DNA from: Anaerovibrio slackiae
GTDB taxonomy: Bacteria; Bacillota; Negativicutes; Selenomonadales; Selenomonadaceae
Reading direction: 5' to 3'
NCBI RefSeq assembly: GCF_009695585.1
Contig: NZ_VUNR01000010.1
Coordinates: 27,373-91,372, forward strand
DNA length: 64,000 bases
Positions 53,312 to 61,984 of the stretch are shown here, one piece after another. Every line of letters starts with the position of its first letter. Position 1 is the first letter of the stretch. The translations under genes were made by a program, and so were the position numbers. The notes beneath the pieces were generated by a model that was given only the letters and a program-made list of their open reading frames with translations, was not told the origin of the DNA and searched no databases.

Positions 53312-53553
53312 AAACCGAGATTTCTTTCAACTTCTTCTAGTGACATGCAGCCTTGTGCAGAGGCGGATTGTTCTCCTTCCGCTAATGCCGCAAGGAGACT
53401 GATTGTTGCTTTAGTATGCTCATATTCATCAATATCCATCAGGACAAAGCGTCCTTGTCCGTTTTGAGTTAAAAAAACAGGGGAGTTTACAGAAATATCT
53501 TCAATGATAGAGCTGTAATCCTGTAGTTCGGAAACTGGTTTGATATTAGGCAT
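53308..53553 (-). CDS. Phd/YefM-family antitoxin
   Basis: 81 residues. N-terminal dimerisation and DNA-binding domain (NIKPVSELQDYSSIIEDI, PVFLTQNGQGRFVLMDIDEYE) is typical of Phd/YefM. The C-terminal 35 residues would wrap the toxin. It neutralises the downstream RelE-type toxin and normally represses its own operon. GAGGAGGAG lies upstream of the ATG, and a small palindrome in the promoter region may be its operator. Confidence 0.88.
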   Translation of the reverse strand: MPNIKPVSELQDYSSIIEDISVNSPVFLTQNGQGRFVLMDIDEYEHTKATISLLAALAEGEQSASAQGCMSLEEVERNLGL

Positions 53554-53573
53554 AAGTTACTCCTCCTCTTGTG

Positions 53574-53585
53574 TTGTATTTACAA
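53574..53585. promoter_or_regulatory. Possible operator of the toxin-antitoxin pair
   Basis: TTGTA-TT-TACAA lies 20 bp before the antitoxin ATG and between it and the divergent gene at 53634. Short inverted repeats here fit autoregulation, but this is weak evidence. Confidence 0.35.
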
Positions 53586-53633
53586 TGTATTATATCATAA
53601 GTATATATTTTTGGGGAGGAGAGGTAAGGAAAT

Positions 53634-53942
53634 ATGAAAAAGATAAAAATCACTGTTATGCGTATTGCCTGTTATCAGGACCTGATGGAGCGGTATGAGA
53701 ATCCCATAGATCATGCCTGTGATATGCAGGTGGGGCAGGTGTTTATTGCGGATGGCTGGCGCAAGCCGGAAGGGTTCTGCGATAGTGCCTGGGAGACGAT
53801 TTCCCCCTTCGTGATGACCTTGGCACACGGCGGTCAGGACATATATGAGGGCTGGATGAAAAATCCCCGGTCTGCCATGCTGTCCTGCAATGACGGCTTT
53901 CGTCCGGTCAGCTTTTATCTTGAGGTTATGGAGGAGGAATAG
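53634..53942 (+). CDS. TIGR04076-family small protein
   Basis: 102 residues starting MKKIKITVMRIACYQDLMERY. Middle VGQVFIADGWRKPEGFCDSAWETI and end SCNDGFRPVSFYLEV are characteristic of the TIGR04076 family, found in anaerobes. Conserved cysteines (near 13, 29, 49, 81) could bind metal. Function unknown. GGGGAGGAGAGG precedes the ATG. It is divergent from the toxin-antitoxin pair. Confidence 0.78.
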   Translation: MKKIKITVMRIACYQDLMERYENPIDHACDMQVGQVFIADGWRKPEGFCDSAWETISPFVMTLAHGGQDIYEGWMKNPRSAMLSCNDGFRPVSFYLEVMEEE

Positions 53943-54024
53943 TAATGGCAGTCAGGTCAGATTTTGCGGAGTGTTTCGGAAGCGGTCAGGGGATTTCACT
54001 GTTTTAACTGGGAAAAATATCACA

Positions 54025-54053
54025 TTGACCTTGAATTGTTAAAAGGATATATT
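54025..54053 (+). promoter_or_regulatory. Promoter of the lipoprotein-synthetase pair
   Basis: TTGACC (54025-54030), 17-bp spacer, TATATT (54048-54053), about 70 bp before the lipoprotein ATG. Confidence 0.65.
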
Positions 54054-54123
54054 GTAAACAGCTTATTAGCGTAAGCCTTTGAAGCGAGTAAAGTGAGCTT
54101 TGAGATTAGCGAGGTATTTTGTG

Positions 54124-54726
54124 ATGTTTAATGTATCAGGTAAGACGGCAAGGATACTGGCGGCTTTTACGGCGGCTTCTGTTGCTTGCGTGGCAGCAGG
54201 CTGCTCCGATGAAGATGAGCTGGCCAGCCTGGATTATGAGTATGAGGATGAGCAGATGGTAGATGATGCCGGCAATCCCTATACCCTGCACCGCAACGAG
54301 GATGGAACGGAAACGGCGGTATACGATGATGGCAGGGAGGTTACCTTCAGGCGAGATGAAAATAACAATTTGAATTTTGTCTCAGGTACGGCAGGGCTGC
54401 TTTCCGGCCTGGCAATGGGGTATTTCCTCTTTCATGGCCTGCAGCCAAGCCAGCCGGGCTATTATGATAAAAATACCGGCCGCTATGTGGCCAGGGGGAA
54501 TATGCAGCCATTGAGCAGGGAGGAAAGGGATGACAAGTATCGTCCCTATGGTGCAGCCGGCAGGGCGGCTTCCCGTGCTGTTAGCGGTAATAATTCCGCT
54601 GCCAAGGCGCAGCCAAATAATGACGGTGTAAAAAATGGCACTAATGCCCAGAATAATAACACCAGCGTAAAATCCGGCGCCAAAACGGGCTTCGGTTCTG
54701 CCGGAGCAAGGAGTGCTGCATCATGA
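54124..54726 (+). CDS. Putative lipoprotein, UPF0323/YgiB-like
   Basis: 200 residues from ATG at 54124. The signal peptide ends in the lipobox VAAGC (Cys near 23). The mature part is acidic (DEDELASLDYEYEDEQ), then has a glycine-rich hydrophobic stretch (GTAGLLSGLAMGYFLFHG) and an Asn/Ser/Gly-rich tail. Similar lipoproteins lie next to YgiC-type synthetases in other bacteria. The next gene starts 4 bases before its stop, so translation is coupled. A shared envelope role is inferred; the function is unknown. Confidence 0.7.
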   Translation: MFNVSGKTARILAAFTAASVACVAAGCSDEDELASLDYEYEDEQMVDDAGNPYTLHRNEDGTETAVYDDGREVTFRRDENNNLNFVSGTAGLLSGLAMGYFLFHGLQPSQPGYYDKNTGRYVARGNMQPLSREERDDKYRPYGAAGRAASRAVSGNNSAAKAQPNNDGVKNGTNAQNNNTSVKSGAKTGFGSAGARSAAS

Positions 54727-56051
54727 TAGAGCGTAATGACTGGATTGATACTTTGGACAGGGAGATTTTTCCCTTTGTGGAGTATCCGGGCTTTGAGAAC
54801 CGCTATCCCACCATTGATATGGTGGGGCTGGCGGAGGCGCAGCTTGATGAGCTGCGGGAGGCCAGCGAGAAGCTGTTCCGGATTTTTTGCAAGGTGACGG
54901 AGGTCTTTCAGAAGTGCAGCGACGAGTTCATGGAGGACATGGAAATTCCTGCCGGGATGCGTTCCTTCCTGCACCGGCAGAACATGCTGGGGCTGCCTAC
55001 CTGGCTGAGCCGCTCTGATTTCGTTTTTGACAGCCGCCGCAGGCTGCACATGGTGGAAATCAATGCAGATACCCCCTGTGCCGTGATTGAGGCGTTTTAT
55101 GGCAACAGGATGGCCTGCCGTTATTACCGCCGCAAAAATCCCAACCGGGACAGCTATGAGGAGCTGAAGGACTGGCTGAAGTACATCTTTGACAGAACCT
55201 ACAGCATCGAGGTGGATTTACAGCGGGGCAGAATCAGCACGGAGCATCCCTTTGTCTTTTCCTGCTTTGAGGATTATGTGGAGGACAGGGGCACAACCCT
55301 GTTTTTGATGCAGGCACTAAAGGATGCCATCGGCTCCCTGTATCCTGACAATATGGTGGTTTTTGCCTCCTTTTATGAGCTGGGGGTAAATCCCGATGGC
55401 AGCGTGCAGCTGCCTGACGGGCGGACAGCGGCTGTGCTGTACAGGCTGCACCCTATGGAGCTCCTGATTGAGGAAACGTCGGAGGAGGGAGATGCCCTGG
55501 GAGCCATGTTTATGCAGGGGTATCAGGAGGGCAGGTTCCACCTGTTCAATCCGCCGGAGGCAATCATCATGCAGAGCAAGGGCTTTCAGGCACTGGTCTG
55601 GAGCCTTGCCCACAGTGACCGGGCAGGCAAAATATTTACCAGGGATGAGCTGCAAACTATACGCGCCTATATGCTGCCTTCGTATTTTGAGCGGGATTTT
55701 GCCGTGCAGCAGGCAGCTGGCTTCCTGCCGCCGGAGAAGTGGATAAAGAAGCCTATCTGGGGCAGGGAGGGCAACGGCATCCAGGTGGTGGATGAGGCTG
55801 GCAGGCTGGTCAGCGAAAAATATGTGCCCAATGCCGACGAGGTGGTGCAGAGGGACAGTGACAAGGTGCTGGTGCAGAAATTTGTGGCGCAGCCTGCCTG
55901 GAGCCTGCGCACGGATGAGGGGCTTCTGAATGGGTATCTTACCCTGAGCTGCTTCATGCTGGGGGAAAGGGCATCGGCTGTCTATAGCCGCTTCTCCCCG
56001 GAGGCCATTGCCGGTACGGAGGCTTACTGGGTGCCAATCTACGTAAAATAA
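54723..56051 (+). CDS. Glutathionylspermidine synthase family protein (YgiC/YjfC-like)
   Basis: 442 residues, ATP-grasp-like synthetase. Key segments: MVEINADTPCAVIEAFYGN near 115, FYELGVNPDG, and the ATP-binding KPIWGREGNGIQVV near 345, followed by FVAQPAW. These match the C-terminal synthetase domain of glutathionylspermidine synthase. The amidase domain is absent, as in YgiC/YjfC. The true substrate is unknown; the pathway need not involve glutathione. ATGA overlap with the lipoprotein. Ends at a bidirectional terminator. Confidence 0.85.
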   Translation: MIERNDWIDTLDREIFPFVEYPGFENRYPTIDMVGLAEAQLDELREASEKLFRIFCKVTEVFQKCSDEFMEDMEIPAGMRSFLHRQNMLGLPTWLSRSDFVFDSRRRLHMVEINADTPCAVIEAFYGNRMACRYYRRKNPNRDSYEELKDWLKYIFDRTYSIEVDLQRGRISTEHPFVFSCFEDYVEDRGTTLFLMQALKDAIGSLYPDNMVVFASFYELGVNPDGSVQLPDGRTAAVLYRLHPMELLIEETSEEGDALGAMFMQGYQEGRFHLFNPPEAIIMQSKGFQALVWSLAHSDRAGKIFTRDELQTIRAYMLPSYFERDFAVQQAAGFLPPEKWIKKPIWGREGNGIQVVDEAGRLVSEKYVPNADEVVQRDSDKVLVQKFVAQPAWSLRTDEGLLNGYLTLSCFMLGERASAVYSRFSPEAIAGTEAYWVPIYVK

Positions 56052-56070
56052 AACATAAAACATAAAACAT

Positions 56071-56141
56071 AAAAATACTGTTCACATGGGCAGGGGCAAT
56101 GTTTCCCAGGGAAAAGGCTCCTGTCAGTGAACAGTATTTTT
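56071..56141. terminator. Bidirectional terminator
   Basis: AAAAATACTGTTCAC (56071-56085) pairs with GTGAACAGTATTTTT (56127-56141). Three 9-bp copies of aaacataaa-type sequence lie just before it. Confidence 0.85.
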
Positions 56142-56195
56142 GTTGTTTATGTTTATAGCGTTTTCATTATTTGATGATATTGGCTGGGATTCAGC

Positions 56196-57398
56196 TTACC
56201 ATACAGCTACGGAGTCGCTGAAGAACTGGTCCAGCTCCTCCTTGGTGGAGAAGGTGGCAAGGTACATGTAGTTTGCCATTGCCTCCGCCAGGGCATCCGG
56301 GATAGGGCAGTGCATCTTGATGGCGGAGCCGTACTTGGCCAGCAGCTCATCGTGGGACAGCTTGAAGTTCTTGCCGTTGCGGCGGCCGGAGAAGATGCAG
56401 TAGTAGTCCGGGCCGGTGGATTTCAGGGTGCTGTCATAGGCGATCATGTCAGCCCAGATTTTGTAAACGTTGGTGCTGTGGGCAAAGTTGATCATGTCCG
56501 GAGTAAAGCCGCCGCATGGGCGCATATTTACCTCCAGGCCGATGATGTCACCCTTTTTGCCCAGGCCTTCCATGTCGTCCGTCAGGCGGAAGAACTCAAA
56601 ATGCACGAAGCGGCTCTTTACGCCAAATGCCTTGATGGCGGCACGGCCTGCCCGGCGGGTTTCCTCCGGCAGGTCCTTCAGGATGTAGAAGACGCTGTTG
56701 TCGCCCTGATTTACGATATCCATAATGCTCATAGGGGTGACGTTGCCGGTCTCAAAGATAGGCTCCCCCTGGGAGTTGATGATGGCATCATAGCTGTTGA
56801 CCTCGGCACGGACGAATTCTTCCATGATGTACTGGGTAGTGTCATGGTTTTCGTAGCGCAGCTGGAAAAAGCGTCCCAGCTCCGTGTCGTTGTTTATCTT
56901 GAAGGTGTTGCTGGCGCCTACGCCGTTGTCAGGCTTGACTACCACAGGATAGCCCACCATGTCCACAAAGGCCTTGGTGTCATCCCACTCCTGTACCAGA
57001 TGGTAGCGGGCGGCAGGGATGCCTGCCTTGGCATAGTACTCCTTCATCTTGGACTTGTACTTGATGCGCGGGATGTCCTCATCATGGAAGCCGCTGTTGA
57101 TGTTGAAGTCGGTGCGCAGATGGGCATCACGCTCCAGCCAGTATTCGTTGTTGGATTCCAGCCAGTCGATGCGGCCGTACTTGCTGATGAAGAAGGCAAC
57201 CGCCTTGTATACCTCGTCGTAGTTTTCCAGGCTGCTGACCTTGTAATACTCGTCCAGGCTGTCCTTCAGCTCCTGCCGGAGGTTGTCATAGGGGCAGTCG
57301 CCGATGCCCAGCACCCGGAGGCCGTTGTTCTTCAGCTCGCGGCAGAAATTCCAGTAGTTCTCAGGGAAATTCGGGGAAAGAAACACCACATTTTTCAT
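56196..57398 (-). CDS. ATP-grasp domain ligase, unknown substrate
   Basis: 400 residues. N-terminal Rossmann-like VVFLSPNFPENYWNFCREL, then ATP-grasp elements GYPVVVKPDNGVGASNTFKI near 150-170, QYIMEEFVRAEVNSYDAI, and metal ligands in GLEVNMRPCGGFTPDMIN near 295. Family members ligate a carboxylate to an amine (carnosine synthase-like, BacD-like). It stands next to an esterase gene on the same strand, so the two may form a small biosynthetic or detoxification pair (inference). GAGGTGA precedes the ATG. Confidence 0.85.
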   Translation of the reverse strand: MKNVVFLSPNFPENYWNFCRELKNNGLRVLGIGDCPYDNLRQELKDSLDEYYKVSSLENYDEVYKAVAFFISKYGRIDWLESNNEYWLERDAHLRTDFNINSGFHDEDIPRIKYKSKMKEYYAKAGIPAARYHLVQEWDDTKAFVDMVGYPVVVKPDNGVGASNTFKINNDTELGRFFQLRYENHDTTQYIMEEFVRAEVNSYDAIINSQGEPIFETGNVTPMSIMDIVNQGDNSVFYILKDLPEETRRAGRAAIKAFGVKSRFVHFEFFRLTDDMEGLGKKGDIIGLEVNMRPCGGFTPDMINFAHSTNVYKIWADMIAYDSTLKSTGPDYYCIFSGRRNGKNFKLSHDELLAKYGSAIKMHCPIPDALAEAMANYMYLATFSTKEELDQFFSDSVAVW

Positions 57399-57441
57399 TA
57401 TATATCACCTCATAAAATTTATATGCCGTATATGATTGGGC

Positions 57442-58212
57442 TTAGATGCCATACATGATGGTAGGGATGGCAAAGGGCAGCTGCCTCTCCCAGCTTGCCT
57501 CGCTGTGGTCGCCGTTTGGCACCAGGCGGGTGCTGAGGATAACACCCTTCTGCATCAGGGCATTGGCAACCCGGGTAAAATTCGCCGGAGACCAGGGCTC
57601 ATATTCAAACTCCTTCATGCCGTAGTCCATGTAAATCACCGTATCAGGCGCCGGGGAGGATGCCTCAATCAGTGCCACCAGGGCATCCGCATCCACATCC
57701 ATGGTAGGGGAGAAGGAAGCTGCCCGGGAGAAAACCTCGTTGTGGCACAGCACCCCGTAGAGGCTCATCAGCCCGCCCATGGAGCTGCCCCCGATAAAGG
57801 TGTGCTCCCTGTCTGTCAGGGTGCGGAAGCGCTTGTCGATGTAGGGCTTCAGGTTGTGGATGTACCACTGCATGGTTTCCTCTGCCCTGGCCTCATATGG
57901 GCCGCCCCATTCGCCGCCGGGATTGTAGTAAAAGGGCGAGTACTCCGAGAGCCTGCCGTTATCAGGGTGGGTGTTGCATTCCAGCGCCACCACAATCAGC
58001 GGCGTCTTTGTATAATTCAGATACCTGCCCACGCCCCAGCTCTTGCCGTAGGTGGCGTTGTCATCAAAAAAGACATTCTGCCCGTCAAACATGTAGAGCA
58101 CGGGATAGCGCCTGGACGGCTGCGAGTCGTAGCCCCGGGGAAGATATATGTAAACTCTGCGTTTTTCCTGCCCTGTATAGCAGGGATAGGTGAGGGTTCG
58201 CTTCTTGATCAT
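57442..58212 (-). CDS. Alpha/beta-hydrolase esterase (PF00756-type)
   Basis: 256 residues from ATG at 58212; GGAGGA lies just upstream, whereas the longer in-frame start at 58284 has none. Nucleophile serine in FIGGSSMGGLMS near 130, oxyanion-type YMFDGQNVFFDD near 45, and a terminal histidine in PNGDHSEASWE. This is the esterase D / enterochelin-esterase-like family. No signal peptide, so cytoplasmic. It is 43 bp upstream of the ATP-grasp gene and probably cotranscribed. Substrate unknown. Confidence 0.85.
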   Translation of the reverse strand: MIKKRTLTYPCYTGQEKRRVYIYLPRGYDSQPSRRYPVLYMFDGQNVFFDDNATYGKSWGVGRYLNYTKTPLIVVALECNTHPDNGRLSEYSPFYYNPGGEWGGPYEARAEETMQWYIHNLKPYIDKRFRTLTDREHTFIGGSSMGGLMSLYGVLCHNEVFSRAASFSPTMDVDADALVALIEASSPAPDTVIYMDYGMKEFEYEPWSPANFTRVANALMQKGVILSTRLVPNGDHSEASWERQLPFAIPTIMYGI

Positions 58213-58416
58213 AGGCAGTCCTCCTGCTTTCAGCTTAGTACAAAAGTCTATTATTAGTTTAACATAGCGGTGCCAAAAACACAATTGGCTGTACTATGTG
58301 AAATAGATGGATTTGTCAAAATGTTAATATCGTAAATAATCTTAGTTAGCAGGTGACTTTTTAGGAAAAAGTGTGATATAATTTTAAACATAATAGCTCT
58401 TTTGGAGGTGCGAGAT

Positions 58417-58806
58417 TTGGCTGACAAATTAAAGATTCTGATAACTGATGATTCCAAGCTGCTGCGCAAGAAGCTGCGTGCGGAACTGGAGCAGCTGGAC
58501 TGCGAGGTGCTGGAGGCAGAGAATGGCAAAGAGGCCATTATGAAGGACTTGAAGGAGCAGCCTGACGGCGTGATTCTCGATATCGTTATGCCGGAAGTAG
58601 GCGGTATTGAGACGTTGCAGGTAATAAAGGAAATCAATCCTGACCTTCCTGTTATTATGCTTTCCTCGGCAGGTACATCGCAGAAGCTGAAGGAGACACT
58701 GGAGTTGGGAGCCCTGGATTTTATTCAGAAGCCTTATACCAGCGAGCAGATTAAGCAGGCAGTGGAGCGAATCCGCAGAAAGGTTGAGGAGAATAATGGC
58801 AAATAG
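58417..58806 (+). CDS. cheY: CheY-like response regulator
   Basis: 129 residues from TTG at 58417, chosen because GGAGGTG lies 8 bases before it. Receiver domain only: acidic pair DD at 11-12, phosphoacceptor Asp55 in LDIVMPE, Thr/Ser in MLSSAG and Lys in QKPYT. As a single-domain regulator next to a CheX-type phosphatase it probably signals to the flagellar motor or within the chemotaxis array. It overlaps the next gene by 11 bases. Confidence 0.9.
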   Translation: MADKLKILITDDSKLLRKKLRAELEQLDCEVLEAENGKEAIMKDLKEQPDGVILDIVMPEVGGIETLQVIKEINPDLPVIMLSSAGTSQKLKETLELGALDFIQKPYTSEQIKQAVERIRRKVEENNGK

Positions 58807-59668
58807 GTATTTTTCACAATATCTCCTGAATAAAGGCGTTCTGACGCCTGAGAACGCAGGTGAGATGTTGGCAAAATCCCTCAATGTTACTCCGGAGCTT
58901 TCCGTGCTTGCCCTGGAAAAAGGCCTGATAAACTCGGAGCAGGCGCTGGAGCTGGCAGAAGCTGCCGGCTTTATCAGGGCTGCCCTGGGCAAGAACTACC
59001 TGACGGCGCTGCAGCTTGATGACCTGAAGAAGGCCGTGCCGGAGCGCAGTGCCTGCCTTGGTCAGGTGCTTCTGGATGAGGGGGTTGTGGGGCTTTCCGA
59101 GCTGGCAAAGCTGTTTGAGGAGAGTGTTGCGCCGGATTGCCATCCTGTGGAGACGGCTGTGCATGATATGCTGGTGTCCTGGAATGCAGATGAAAATGAT
59201 TACGGGTACATCAAGGATTATGTGGAGCTGTTCCTGGGAGCACTGCAGCGTTTTATGAACACGGATGCCCTGATTATTCAGGGGGACAATAGTGATGGCG
59301 TGGATACCACCTATCTGACCTATCAGAGCATGGGTGGGGCTTTACAGCTTACTGTAGGCTGCCGCATGAATGGTGATGTGATGCTGGCCATGGCGAAGCG
59401 TTTCAGCGGTGAGGCGCTGACCGATGTGGATGAGATGGCCATTGACTGTATTGAGGAGTTCTGCAATGTGCTGAACGGCCTGTACATTGTCAACATGTCA
59501 GGCAAGAGCCAGGATATGGATCTTGATATGCCGCAGACCGTTGAAAATGGGGAGCCTGGTGGAGACAGTGTCTTCCAGCTGCGGGTTGAGACGGAGTTTG
59601 GCGGTTTTGTGCTTTATTTATCTATGGACGGCTTTGTGTTTGAGGACGGCAAGCCGTTGCATTGGTGA
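58796..59668 (+). CDS. cheX: CheX-type phosphatase with N-terminal MshEN-like region
   Basis: 290 residues. The C-terminal half (from about 120) has the CheC/CheX core, with DEMAIDCIEEFCNVLNGLYI near 207-226 containing the E-x2-N-type active residues that dephosphorylate CheY-P. The N-terminal 110 residues hold three similar helical hairpins (YLLNKGVLTPENAGEML, ALEKGLINSEQALELA, QVLLDEGVVGLSELAKLF). These resemble MshEN/GspE N-terminal modules, some of which bind cyclic di-GMP. Coupled to cheY by overlap. Nucleotide binding is untested inference. Confidence 0.82.
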   Translation: MANRYFSQYLLNKGVLTPENAGEMLAKSLNVTPELSVLALEKGLINSEQALELAEAAGFIRAALGKNYLTALQLDDLKKAVPERSACLGQVLLDEGVVGLSELAKLFEESVAPDCHPVETAVHDMLVSWNADENDYGYIKDYVELFLGALQRFMNTDALIIQGDNSDGVDTTYLTYQSMGGALQLTVGCRMNGDVMLAMAKRFSGEALTDVDEMAIDCIEEFCNVLNGLYIVNMSGKSQDMDLDMPQTVENGEPGGDSVFQLRVETEFGGFVLYLSMDGFVFEDGKPLHW

Positions 59669-59675
59669 TTTTTGG

Positions 59676-59706
59676 CAGGGCAGTGCGGTGCCTGTGTGCT
59701 GCCCTG
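59676..59706 (+). terminator. Hairpin after cheX
   Basis: CAGGGCAG (59676-59683) pairs with CTGCCCTG (59699-59706). The following tract is A-rich, not T-rich, so termination strength is doubtful. Confidence 0.5.
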
Positions 59707-59727
59707 TAAAAAATATTTATTTTTTGC

Positions 59728-59756
59728 TTGACATGCTGACGGAAAGATGGTATCAT
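59728..59756 (+). promoter_or_regulatory. Promoter of tRNA-Ser / SRP RNA
   Basis: TTGACA (59728-59733), 17-bp spacer, TATCAT (59751-59756), 55 bp before tRNA-Ser. Confidence 0.85.
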
Positions 59757-59811
59757 CTATATCGTTGCTGATGAGCAACACAACAGAATAAAATTCTTGT
59801 TATTCAAACGT

Positions 59812-59902
59812 GGAGAGTTGTCCGAGTGGTTGAAGGAGCACGCCTGGAAAGCGTGTGTACGGTGATACTGTACCGAGAGTTCGAATCTCTCACTCTCCGC
59901 CA
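59812..59902 (+). tRNA. tRNA-Ser (anticodon GGA)
   Basis: 91 nt with encoded CCA. Acceptor GGAGAGT/ACTCTCC; anticodon stem CACGC/GCGTG encloses CTGGAAA, giving GGA; long variable arm of class II type. Confidence 0.96.
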
Positions 59903-59921
59903 TTTTTTTATTCATTTTTAG

Positions 59922-59957
59922 GTAGCATATGTAGTATATGTAGTATATGTAGTATAT
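59922..59957. repeat. 9-bp tandem repeat, four units
   Basis: GTAGCATAT followed by three perfect GTAGTATAT copies between tRNA-Ser and the SRP RNA. It could vary in copy number. Confidence 0.85.
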
Positions 59958-59990
59958 GCCGTTTTGTCTGCTGTCATCCGGTGGCAGGCT

Positions 59991-60135
59991 TCTTTTCAAG
60001 GTCGGGCTGCAGTGCCTGGGTCTTGCGCAAGGCAGTCTCATGAACCTCGTCAGGTCCGGAAGGAAGCAGCGATAAGTGAATCGCTGCCTGTGCCGCGAGG
60101 GTGCCTGGGGGCTGTGGTCCGACGTTGAAAAGAGC
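59991..60135 (+). ncRNA. ffs: Signal recognition particle RNA (4.5S-like)
   Basis: The conserved apical loop region GTCAGGTCCGGAAGGAAGCA (60049-60068) is diagnostic. Arms pair outwards: CTTGCG with CGCGAG, and the base TCTTTTCAA-g-GTCGG (from 59991) with CCGAC-g-TTGAAAAGA (to 60135), giving one long hairpin of about 145 nt. No Alu domain was recognised, so a bacterial small-type SRP RNA. Lies between tRNA-Ser and dnaX, as is common in Firmicutes. Confidence 0.92.
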
Positions 60136-60235
60136 AGGCGTGGCTTTTGGGTGGTTCCTGTCAGGGGACTGCTTTTTTTGTGCCCGGATTTATGTTATAA
60201 TAATTGTGCTGAATTTGTGTACGGAGGTGGCAGCT

Positions 60236-61984
60236 GTGGCTTATATGGCACTTTATAGGAAGTGGCGGCCGGGCGGTTTTGATGAATTGGTGGGGCAGGA
60301 GCATGTGAGCAGAACCTTGTCCAATGCCATCAATACCGGCAAGGTGGGGCATGCCTATCTTTTTGCCGGTCCCCGGGGCACCGGCAAGACCAGTACGGCA
60401 AAAATCCTTGCCAAGGCACTGAACTGTGAGAAGGGGCCGACGCCCAATCCCTGCAATCATTGCGAAGCATGCCTGAAAATTAATTCGGGAACCTCTATGG
60501 ATGTGTTCGAGATAGATGCGGCTTCCAATAGAGGCATTGATGAAATCCGTGACCTGCGGGAAACGGTAAAATTTGCTCCGGCAGACGGCAGGTACAAGGT
60601 GTACATCATTGATGAGGTACACATGCTTACCATGGAGGCTTTTAATGCCCTTTTGAAGACATTGGAGGAGCCTCCTGCCCATGTGGTGTTTATTCTTGCC
60701 ACCACGGAGGCTCACAAGGTGCCTGCTACCATCCAGTCCCGCTGCCAGCGGTATGATTTCAAGCGGATTACGGTGGCGGATATCGAAGGGCGTTTGCAGC
60801 TGGTGGCAGACAATATGGGGCTGGCGTATGATGACGAGGCCTTGCGGCTGATTGCCATGAAGGCGGACGGCGGCATGCGTGATGCCCTGGGGCTTCTAGA
60901 CCAGTGCGCTGCACTGGCGGAGGGCAGGCTGACCGTGGAGCAGGCCCAGGGCTTCCTGGGGCTGATTGGCAGGGACTGGATAGCCGGGCTGGTATCTGCT
61001 ATCGGGCAGAAAAATGCGGCAGAGGTGCTGCAGAAGGTGGCGGAGCTTTTGCAGGGGGGCAAGGAACTGTCCCAGATGCTGGGGGAGCTGGCCATGTATT
61101 TTCGGAGCATGCTGGTGCTGAAGGCGGCAGGAGGCGGCGATGCCATGGACTACGGCAGTGGCAGCCCGGAGGAGCTGGCTAAATGTGCGGCAGCTTTTAC
61201 CCAGACCAGGATTATGGAATCCATACGGCGGATTCACGGGGCGATGGCGGAGGTCAAGTGGTCTCCGCAGCCCAGGATTACGGTGGAGTCTGCCCTGCTG
61301 GAGCTCTGCCAGCCTGATGCTGCCCTCGCAGCGCAACCAGCTGGCGGAATCGCTGCTGGCAGTCAAGGGGCTGGCGGCCATGCTGCCGGGGGCGGTGATG
61401 AAGGGCGGCTGGCACAGCTGGAGGCGAAGCTGGCACAGCTTTCTGCCCTGCTGCAGTCTGGCAGGGCTGTGGCAGGTGCCGGTGCGGCAATTGCTGATGA
61501 GCGTCCGGCACAGTCTGCCGGTAGTGCGCCCTCTGAAGGGGCAGCGCAGGTGGCGGCAGAGGTTCAGTCCCTGGATGACAGCAATTTCCAGAAGCAGCTT
61601 CTGAGGGAGCTTTCCGTCATGGGGGCGGCACCGACCATTTCCTGTGCGGAGAAGTGTGCCGTGCTGTCGGTTACTGACAGCCAGCTGGTGCTGGGCTGTC
61701 CTACGGTTATGCTGAAAGGATTGCTTGAACGGGTGTACCGCAAGAAGCTGGAGGAAGCGGCACAGCGCATCTCCGGCAGGAAGCTCAGGCTGGTCTGCCG
61801 TCTGGCAGAGGTGGTGCAGAGGGTGGCAGAGCCCGAGCCGGAGCTGCCGGATATACCGCCGCCTATGGATGAGGGAGACGGTGTGGGGGTGGATATGTCC
61901 GCCCTGCCCCAGCCTGAGCAGAAAAGGCTGCAGCATGCCGTGGATTTTTTTGGCGGTGATTTTATTGAGCCACCGGAGGATTAG
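60236..61984 (+). CDS. dnaX: DNA polymerase III subunits gamma/tau
   Basis: 582 residues from GTG at 60236, five bases after GGAGGTGG; an ATG at 60245 is too far from that site. Clamp-loader ATPase: Walker A GPRGTGKTST near 44-53, zinc-binding cysteines in CEKGPTPNPCNHCEAC, the SRC-box QSRCQRYDF. The C-terminal part is Ala/Gly/Gln-rich, then a tau-type domain. It loads the beta clamp and links polymerase to DnaB. No clear slippery A-run for a gamma frameshift was seen. Confidence 0.95.
   Translation: MAYMALYRKWRPGGFDELVGQEHVSRTLSNAINTGKVGHAYLFAGPRGTGKTSTAKILAKALNCEKGPTPNPCNHCEACLKINSGTSMDVFEIDAASNRGIDEIRDLRETVKFAPADGRYKVYIIDEVHMLTMEAFNALLKTLEEPPAHVVFILATTEAHKVPATIQSRCQRYDFKRITVADIEGRLQLVADNMGLAYDDEALRLIAMKADGGMRDALGLLDQCAALAEGRLTVEQAQGFLGLIGRDWIAGLVSAIGQKNAAEVLQKVAELLQGGKELSQMLGELAMYFRSMLVLKAAGGGDAMDYGSGSPEELAKCAAAFTQTRIMESIRRIHGAMAEVKWSPQPRITVESALLELCQPDAALAAQPAGGIAAGSQGAGGHAAGGGDEGRLAQLEAKLAQLSALLQSGRAVAGAGAAIADERPAQSAGSAPSEGAAQVAAEVQSLDDSNFQKQLLRELSVMGAAPTISCAEKCAVLSVTDSQLVLGCPTVMLKGLLERVYRKKLEEAAQRISGRKLRLVCRLAEVVQRVAEPEPELPDIPPPMDEGDGVGVDMSALPQPEQKRLQHAVDFFGGDFIEPPED

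Noticed and set aside
60236..61984. Programmed frameshift in dnaX producing gamma
   Set aside because: No A-rich slippery heptamer with a following stem was seen near the end of the clamp-loader domains.
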